The notes under the pieces: generated by a model
Told to the model about the DNA's origin: nothing
Seen by the model: the letters and a program-made list of their open reading frames with translations, nothing else
Databases searched by the model: none
In this document: piece by piece, positions 56,010 through 64,000 of the stretch
How positions within the stretch are numbered: the first letter of the stretch is position 1
Layout: every line of letters starts with the position of its first letter
Origin: Galaxea fascicularis
Taxonomy: Eukaryota > Cnidaria > Anthozoa > Scleractinia > Euphylliidae
DNA length: 64,000 nt
Reading direction: 5' to 3'
Assembly (NCBI GenBank): GCA_948470475.1
Contig: OX419347.1
Location: 11,585,239 to 11,649,238, forward strand
Translations under genes and position numbers: made by a program

Positions 56010-59000
56010 CTAAATATTTGTCCGTGTCACAAACAAACCTATTCCGTACTTTTGTCGCATCGAGCCCCTCAGAGAACCAAACTTGTTTTTCAGGAGAGGT
56101 TCAAGCTGTTCTGTTAATTTTGTGTAATTCCTCTCCAGTTCTTTCTGATAGGCGCGCTGGTCAACTGTAATGAGGTGTTTGTTCTTCTGCAGTGCATCTC
56201 CACACCTGAAATGAATTTTAGAAAAAGTACACTTCAGAAACAAGCTACTTTGTGTGGTTGCTAGGCTGTTCTTGAAGATCCAAATGCTGATTGAAGAGTT
56301 TGGTTTTTGCATTGACTAGCTAACAAATCCAATGTCATAGCCGCGCGAATGGCGGCATGAGCGATGACGTCAAAAACACTACGAAAGCAGTAAAAATGTT
56401 TAGACTACGGCTGTGATGTCATAAATCTAACTACAGAGGGTACGGTATTTTTGACTATAATCAGATGCATTTCTAAAACTAATCCAGCTTTGTCGAGGCG
56501 CACTTGAGTAAACTCAGTTTCTACACCAGAAAACTCAACAAACTTACAGTGTTCCTTCACGTCTCACTATATATAATGGTGGTTTTTCAATGAGCGACTC
56601 TCTCAGTTAGTGTTCAAGTAGAAACACATGTCAGACAAGAGACAATAATTTGTCATGGTCGGACATATGACAAAAAAATTTGAGATCGTGGACACAAAAC
56701 AACTGGTTTAAAAGTTCGTCTCTCGCCACTAGTTTTCAGACATGCTTGTTCACACTCTTCACGACACTAACTAGTATAGATCATCCCTGTTCGGTGCCTA
56801 TTCGCCAATGCCCGTTCTCAAGTTTGGGCTAAAATTATGGAACTAAGAACGATGAACCACTTGAGTGTTGACCAGTATTAAAGGAGACCTTCATTCTTGG
56901 ATAATATGTAGGAAAACAACGAAATAATATTTTATTCTTGTAAACCACTCGAAGGTATCTGGTAGTATGGTTTGGATTCCTTTGTCAAGAAGCGTTACTG
57001 AAAGCTCCAAAGGAGAAGCGTGACACTTCCGTTTGTCTTTGGAGAGTTAAGTGTAATTTAATTAAAAGCTGTTCCTTTTGCTATAGCAACCGCACAAAAC
57101 TATCAAATTTGAGTTCCTCCTGCTTTACATAAGTTTACATATCTTTCGTTACTCCTCTGTAGTATAGTTTCACGGGCATTACGCACTGGTAAACGAATGT
57201 GCAAAACGTGGAAGGGAGAGTAATCCTGAAGCTCTTCCAGACCTATATTTTCACTGGCCCCTATGACCTACAGCTTCTGTTGTTATCAGGGCTGGGGGTA
57301 TTGTTAGTGCTGTGCCATCTATTGTTTCGTTCTCCAATCACAGACCGCATCGGGAAAGAGAATCGGCCTCACACCTGCAACTCGGAAATGGAATACAGCC
57401 GTTTTCTGATTAAAAGTGATGTCGCGTGGGAAGTGAAAATACGCCCAATTTACTTTGACACGAATGGTGCTTCTAATGTTTTAACGTCAATTCGCTAGTA
57501 GAGTGGAGGTTTCCTTTCAAAATCTATAATAACCTTTTGACAAACTCTTTGAAAGCGAGTCTGAGTCTGTGATGGTGTCTTGTGAACATCTGAGTTTCTC
57601 CTTCTTCAGTAGAATCCTGACCGTGACGAAGAAACACCAGGGCAATCTCCAATGGGCCCTGTAGACAAACACAAAGCTCTGTGAGGCTTACATTATGCTG
57701 AACACTACTTGTGATAACTAATCAACACATACGGGATGTTACTGATGCTGGCAATGAAGTGTTTAGGGACCAGAGGACACTCTGAGGCATTTTGGACGCT
57801 GGTCTCGAAAAAGAGAGCACCCTTAAATCAAATATATGCTACGTTAAGTGATATGTTTTCGACGTTGCCTGGTCTTGAGAGTAGAGAATTCCCGACTGGA
57901 ATCAAGGTACAGCTGAACAAACCTAATATTTGTTTAAAAGCTTATGGTTAATTTTCCGTTAGCGAGTTAAACGCTGGGCTGGGCTCGGGAGGTGAGAAGG
58001 GAGCCACTAGGGACAACGTGAAGAACAATGGGCAGCAAAATGAAGGGAGCTGGTACTGTTTTATTTTACTGTAGGGGATACAGGACACAACGACAATAGA
58101 AGAGCAGTATGGAAGAATTATTTGTACCATGTCACATAGCATTTCAATTCAAGGTGCAGACCGCAAAGAAATGTTGCTTCTAAAAATATCTAAATGTAAT
58201 AACTGTTCATCAGTAGGATACCTAAAATGTGTGCAGTTCCACAATTGGTTTCGGATCCATTAAATCCTATACCAATTGCAGAACATTTTAGGAGGAGCCA
58301 CGCAGTGTGAGCGCGGTTACTGACAATATAAATTAGCAAGACCGAGTGGGGTACAAATATTTGACTTTGCGTGTATGATGGCGTGAATGTGCGAGCATGT
58401 TACAACTGAACTTGTAAGTAAATTATTTATTTAATCTTAAGGAGAGAAAGGGTAGAAAATAACCCTAACCATTAACTTTAACAACGAAAACTAACCTGAT
58501 TAACTGTAGTACCAATAGAGCCCTGAAGCACCATTTGCAGCATCTTAGGATCAGGCGGCTCCTGTTGTATTGCATTTACAAGCTCTTTAGTTCGCAACTC
58601 CATATCCTCAATGGCAACTTCGATTGGACTTAGCACGATCTACAAGCGTAAAACAAGTATTACTGTATGATCAGTTGTACGATCGATTTTAAGACTAAAT
58701 AGGCGGCGAGTAGACGAACCTCTAGGAAATACCTCACGCAATATGCAAATGACCAGGGAAGCATTTATTTCTTCAACACCACCTCACCCTCTTTTTCAGC
58801 TGCGGGAAAAGAGACAAAATGGGAACAGGGTCGCGGGAGTGACCCTCCCCTCTATCACCCCGCTTGCGAGCTTGATAAGAACCTTTGGACAGGAAACTGG
58901 ATACTGATTTCACGTCAAGTAGCTACTGACCTGTTCACGATGGACGACATTAACTCGGGTCTTGACATAAGGGAATGAATTGGCAGCCGTCAAGATTGTC

Positions 59001-62000
59001 TTTCTCTTGTACTGGGTCACTAACTCGCCGTGTGCCTTGCCGCTCGGAGTGAACGGTGTCTCGTACATAAATCTCCCTAGAAGTGAAATCAACAAATCTC
59101 CTTTTATGAGGGAACGCCATTTTTTAAGGGATGGGAGAGGGGGAAGAAGCACGCCAAAAATATGGCTTTTTTTTAGGGGGGGTGTCCAAAAAAAGTCAAA
59201 GAGAAAGAGAGGGTCGAGCGAAATTGCTGGTGTAACGTATTTTGGAGGGGGGAGGGGGGACTGGGGCTACGAGCTTAGAACTTTAAAATACAATCCTAGC
59301 ACTAGGTAGAGTTCCTGATGTTCAAAAGAGCCTTAGAAGATTTTCTTACACATAAAGCAAACCATTTCAAGATAAACTGCTCTTAGCTTTCCTAACTTTC
59401 AAACACTATGGGTATACCCTCCCAGAAACTCCAAAACGCAAGAAAATCGCACAATTTTCATTTTTGCATTTACAGTTCAAGGTATTGATTCCTGCTGCTC
59501 AACATACTTAAGTTGAAATTCTTGTCAAAGTAAGTTAAACGATCTTTCAGTTCATATTCGTCGAAGTAAGGGTCCACAAATGTCAGCTGAATGTAAGCTT
59601 TATCTGGGTGCAGGCTGCCTTGTTCGACGGCATTGGAATCTTTTATCACTTCAACAACATCTGGCTTAAACTTTTCTCCATAAAATTCCTGCAAACAGAA
59701 GAAAGTTTAGGTCACTACTTCACACAACACAACAAAATTCAAAATTTCTGACACTTGTAATTGCATTAACAGAAACAAAAGCAGTTGAGGTATTTCCTCA
59801 CAGTGAGATCAGCATGGGTTCAGCTGTGTACCTAAGGGGTACACTAAATGGATTTAAGGTCATTCCCCAGAAATAGAAGTCGCGATGGATTTTATTTGAA
59901 ACTTTGCTAGGTGGTTGTCAACATCAATAACATCAAAGACATGCAATAAAAAAGAGTGTCCCCATGTCCGTTTTCATGCTTTGAGGCTTTAGTTTATACC
60001 TACTTTGGTAAATTGTTAGCACAGTTTTAGTAAATAGCCGAAAGTGGTCTGAGACTCTATAATTTACATAACCAGGGCAGAAGCAATGGGATGTAGGTTT
60101 TATTTTGTCGAAAGCACATAATGATCGAAGTTTAACTTCTCAAAAGTAAATAAAAAATGATCTAATGAAGGATTAGTCGTGGTTTTCGCGTCTGTGCTAT
60201 ACCATTGAAGTTTCAATCGTCTCATCGTAAACGAGATCTTCCGTAAATAATGAAAAACTGGGCAATAGGAAATTTTTCACATTTGGATATGTCATGGAGA
60301 ATTGCCTTTTCTTTCAATACGAGAAATAAAAAGTATAGGTTCCCACCCTTGTCTGGGAGAAAATCGACATTTATCTATTTCTAGGAGACCAGTCCTTCAG
60401 AAAACCTGCAGTGTTTTGAACATGCACGCGCTCGTGCGCGCGCAGCTGACGCAAGAAACTATGCGCAGTAAGGATGCGCAATGCAGTTTAGGGGAATTAC
60501 CTTAAGCCCCGGCCAAACGATCGCAACATATCCCAACATTGTTGGCCGCAAAATGTTGCGTGCGTTTGGCCACCCTGTTGCGACATGTTGTGACATGTTG
60601 CGTGTTATTGGCTCAAATTTGAAAATGGTTAAAATTTTCACCCAACATTTGTGGATGGTGTATGATGTTGTGGTCGTTTGGCCAGGTTCGTGCAACAATG
60701 TTGCGTCTGGGCATGCGCACTAGCTCCATTTGTTTTTTGAAAACGTCATTTGTAAACATGGTGGAAAGTGGCGCGCAATTTGAATTGTGTAAAAACTCAA
60801 AGAAATCACAGCCCTTCTCCTGCCTTCTCTTGGTGCACAACCTAGTTTTTCCTCTTTTTACGTACATATACCTCTCTCTCGTCGTCCTCTAGAAGCAGCA
60901 CTTGAGAACATGCCAGAATTTTGCGACGCAAACGGCGAAATCGTTCGCGAACATACTCCATGTTATTTCCGGGACGACAGGAGACTAGGGGCCATGAATA
61001 TTCGCTGAAACTATTGCGTAGACTGCTGCGTGAAGTTGCGTGCGTTCGGCCAGCCCTTCCGCAACATGTAACACAATCCAACAATGTTGGGATATGTTGC
61101 GATAGTTTGGCCGGGGCTTTAAACGAGGTACGTCACGCGTTTCTAATATGGTCACGCTTGAAAAAGCTATAAATAAGCGTCTTTGGAATCTTTTGAATTG
61201 CAACTTGAAAAAATCTGGCCAACCTATTTAAGCTCTTTTTCTGTGTTGTGAAAAAAAAATTAGCCAAATACAGATTATGCTTTGCTAGGGGCAATAGTGT
61301 TTCAAGGTGCTTGGTTTTAATTTGACCTCACCATGAAACAGCCCCTTCAAACACCAAGGAATCGATGCGGACAAGTGGTTAGTGAAAATTGGGAAATAGT
61401 TTGGGCAGGTCTTACTCTGACCGATAGCTGAGGTGTTTTAAGGTTAAGTTTACCGTATATCTTCAGGGGTGTCTCGCGTCCAAGCGATGTAGCGCGTCCG
61501 GTTTAAACAGACTGGGAGTCTTTTGCTCTAAAATCTGTGGTGCGGACGCGATATACGAAGGTACATTTCAATAACCCTATTCAAGGTACATACCTTACGA
61601 GCGGAGAATCCGCGAGCCGGTAGTTTCATGGCTCGTAAACTAGCACCCACGAAACTACCAGCTTCCGGCTTCGCCACTCGTATAGATATGTACTTTGAGT
61701 AGGGTTATTAAAGTGTACCCTCGTATATCGCGTTCGTTCCACAGATTTAGAGCAAAAGAGAGACTTCTCGCAGTCTAGGTTTAAACTGTAGATACCTAAA
61801 CTCCTATACAAATTACAGCTTATGGAGCTGGCAATCAAACTGTACCAAGAATTTTGAAATAAAAGGAATTGTCCAATTTTTCACCATCTCTAAATGCGAG
61901 CGTCCGAATCTCCTTTTCAAAGCTACAACTCAAAGCGAATTTTGTCTTTCGCTAATTTAATTTGTTCCTCACTTTCCGGATCCAAAGCGCTAAAAGGTGT

Positions 62001-64000
62001 CTGCGTTTTGTCATACTCAGTTACAGTGAAAAGTTATAGAACGATTTCGAAATAGTATTAACAATGTGAGGTGTTCGTGCCAAAATCACTGTGGGAGAAA
62101 AAATATTTCCAAATGAAAAATTTGCAGAGATGTTTTTGTTGTTTATATGTTAATCTTGCCACTGTCAAAATTTGCGGGGCAATCGGACAAATTCCCTTTG
62201 AGTTTTAGCTCTTTAAAGTGTTCGCTTCAAGTGAAAAAATTGATTCGAGAAAACAGCGCAAAATGTTAATCAAACGGGTAATTTTTACTTCCGGCCAAAA
62301 CGCAAACCCACCATTTCTCCGCCAATATTTAATCTTTTTCAATAATTTCTTTTTTACATTAGAGATCTCATTTCGATTACTTTAACCGAAAAACCCAAAT
62401 TTGAAGAAAATTGCCCATCTGAAGGTTAACAACATTGTCGCAAAAATTGGAGGTTAGGTGCCCAGGACAAACAAACCCAACACTTGTCTAGTAGCCCCAG
62501 CCCCAGGATGTAAGACCACCCAGATGGCGGGCACTGCCCGCAACCCAGCCACGAGCCCCCACACCGGCCCACAAAGAACCCAGGCACCAGTCACACTGAA
62601 ATGAGAATTTCAGTGGAAAACTATGGAATAAATAGTAACAGGACCACTAGACATACACCCAACCCCAGGGATGGGCGGGAAGGGGAAAAATCGCAAGCAA
62701 ATGAACAACCCCCGAGGACAAACTGTAATACGAGCATGAAGCAACGCACGCATGTGCCACAAGGGAGACCGCTGGCCGCACCAGTGGAATGCGTACTGAG
62801 AGAACGCCTGGATATCCCCAACGCCATAGCTATAGAAACGCTAAACACTAACGCCAACAAATAAGAAACGCCAAGACGCTACTAACGCTAACAACAAAAA
62901 CGCCACAACGCTACTAACGCCAACAAAGAAAACGCCACTTGCTCCTCGTTAACTAATTTAAATTGCATTTAACCATATTATACGGTAACCTTTAACTGCC
63001 AAGATCTTATTACCAATTCTCCTTTGTAGCTGCTATACAGTTCCTTGTACATTAGTTAAGACAATTTAGAGTTAAATCAAGATAACACCCTCTGGCTGAT
63101 AAATTTGTCTATTCTTATCACCTGTCTGCTGGACAATGTACTAATATTATAAGGAGTAGTTACATGCTGATCACTTCTGGGAGTTTAAGGGTTAAACGTC
63201 CCGCCACTAGTCACAAGACTTCCATCTCACCTGTAATCGATGGGAAATTTCTGGCAGCTTTGTAATGGCTGGCTCTTTGTAAATGTACTCTTCGCCATCC
63301 AGGTCGCCAAATCTAGATCCATAAAAACCAACTCTAAAATACGTCCCCAGCATGCGCTTTCCTTCCTGGAAGTCAGAAAAAAAATTGAATCAATAAACTA
63401 CGTTTTAGATTTTAGTGAAAGGGGCACAGAACCTCTTTGGGGGTGATTTTCCTAGCTTCAACAGATGAATCTCCCTCAGAACTACTCACGATGTTTAGAC
63501 TTGGAAAATCTCCACCTTTCAGTTCGCTTGACGTTTCAATAGCTGGGAGATAAAACTTGCCTTTGTAACCACGTAAGGTAAACATCAGCAATGCAATTGC
63601 TTGCACGGCCAAACGGCCAAACACTTCTCAAAAAGCAACGTCCGTGATTCAAACGTGCGATTGGTTAAGTCTGCACGCGAGAACAATAAGATGCACTAAA
63701 CTTCGCCACTATATCAATGCCAATTTTCTTTTGGACTTAGTAAGAACCTAAACGTCTGCAAATCTAATCCACTCCTACGCCGACAGGAACTCCACAAAAC
63801 AAACGGCAATTCCAACTATTCTTGCCCGACGGTACTAATGACAACTATAAATTACCACCACCAGTTTAGGAGAGAAACAGAAAAGAATGGCCACTCTGCC
63901 AAACAAGGAGTCAAAGGCACAAGGCAGAGCCGGGAATCTTAATCTCCTACCGTCTGTATAATCTTGCCGAAAGCATCTGACAGTTTCTGATGGACTTGAG
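56010..64000 (-). CDS. DOCK6/7/8-type guanine nucleotide exchange factor, C-terminal 7 exons (partial)
   Basis: Predicted exchange factor for Rac/Cdc42-type GTPases. Exons from 5': 63951-64000 (cut by the window edge), 63231-63365, 59508-59688, 58931-59076, 58496-58639, 57534-57658, 56010-56205; all in phase, 324 residues plus stop. They cover DHR-2 lobes B and [70 protein letters not shown] and [15 protein letters not shown]. The TTVNQGP segment holds the Val that acts as the nucleotide sensor in DHR-2 domains. IEVAIEDM and RKTILT spacing match DOCK6/7/8 (DOCK-C) rather than DOCK1-5. The last exon ends [11 protein letters not shown] and stop at 56010; this tail does not look like vertebrate DOCK7, so an alternative last exon is possible. 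It is convergent with PHF24. Confidence 0.93.
59110..59265 (+). repeat. Partial relative of the 51681-52151 MITE
   Basis: ccattttttaagggatggga followed by G-rich blocks and aatatggctttttt matches the left part of the TTA-flanked MITE. The right end is missing. It lies in a DOCK intron. Confidence 0.65.
60505..61118. mobile_element. 614-bp MITE flanked by TTA in a DOCK intron
   Basis: AGCCCCGGCCAAAC-atcgcaacatatcccaacattgttgg at the left is mirrored at the right, ending gtttggccggggct. TTA flanks it at 60502-60504 and 61119-61121. The interior repeats tgttgcg-tgcgtt-ggcca near both ends. There is no transposase. TTA fits the TWA target of PIF/Harbinger-type elements. Confidence 0.8.
61501..61786. 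mobile_element. 286-bp foldback element in a DOCK intron
   Basis: gtttaaacagactgggagtc and gcggacgcgatatacgaa at the left are mirrored by ttcgt-atatcgcgttcgt and gcagtctaggtttaaac at the right. The inner loop ends are ggtagtttcatgg / ccacgaaactacc. It forms an almost continuous hairpin. Confidence 0.75.
62860..62945. repeat. Degenerate aacgccaa/aacgctac repeat
   Basis: aacgccaag, acgctactaacgc and aacgccac units recur between about 62820 and 62940. The wider block 62480-62860 is C-rich and unlike its surroundings, probably the body of an unrecognised repeat. Confidence 0.55.
62986..63196 (-). repeat. MITE-like repeat, copy B (pair with 54445-54655)
   Basis: The reverse complement has the same order as 54445-54655: aacccttaaactcccagaa, gataagaatagacaaattta, gagggtgttatcttgattta, gttaaaggtta. 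It lies in a DOCK intron, 34 bp from exon 63231-63365. Confidence 0.75.

Noticed and set aside
57199..57498. 99-codon plus-strand ORF with a hydrophobic stretch
   Set aside because: It lies in a DOCK intron on the opposite strand and has no family match or supporting signals.

Overview
This is animal nuclear DNA. Genes are split into many short exons with GT..AG junctions, the proteins are metazoan families, and the introns and spacers are AT-rich and full of SINEs, foldback elements, MITEs and (AAT)n repeats. The gene set and repeat style fit an anthozoan such as a stony coral or sea anemone. That placement is inference; no single feature proves it.

Layout from left to right. (1) 529-1221 (-): the first two coding exons of a gene running off the left edge, encoding a presequence-like N-terminus and one membrane segment. 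(2) 2474-12252 (+): a complete 13-exon SLC30A7/ZnT7 zinc transporter, 373 aa, divergent from gene 1. (3) 14917-19727 (-): a three-exon gene, or two overlapping transcripts, encoding a Cys2-Cys2 motif followed by a long coiled coil, 415 aa, family not recognised. (4) 21649-40519 (-): a complete 16-exon YTHDC1-type nuclear m6A reader, 837 aa. Its intron 6 carries a 3.6-kb transposon with 41-bp perfect terminal inverted repeats. (5) 41208-52249 (+): a PHF24/GINIP-type gene with a myristoylation-type N-terminus, a PHD finger and four EF-hand loops, divergent from YTHDC1. One small internal exon is uncertain. (6) 56010-64000 (-): the last seven exons of a DOCK6/7/8-type Rho-GTPase exchange factor, covering the C-terminal part of DHR-2; the 5' part lies beyond the right edge.

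These genes are not an operon and I see no common pathway. Gene pairs are divergent (gene 1/ZnT7; YTHDC1/PHF24) or convergent (ZnT7/zinc-finger gene; PHF24/DOCK). All listed exon joins are phase-consistent, except the PHF24 exon 2 to PHD exon junction.

Most of the remaining sequence is mobile: four tRNA-derived SINE copies, a pogo/Tigger-like and a Tc1-like MITE with TA duplications, three MITEs flanked by TTA, a 188-bp MITE with a 5-bp duplication, a 407-bp hairpin between the YTHDC1 and PHF24 starts, and several smaller foldbacks present twice. The most unusual items are the large transposon, which contains a promoter-like stretch plus an exon-like sequence for a type II membrane N-terminus, and the intact four-EF-hand layout of the PHF24 homologue.
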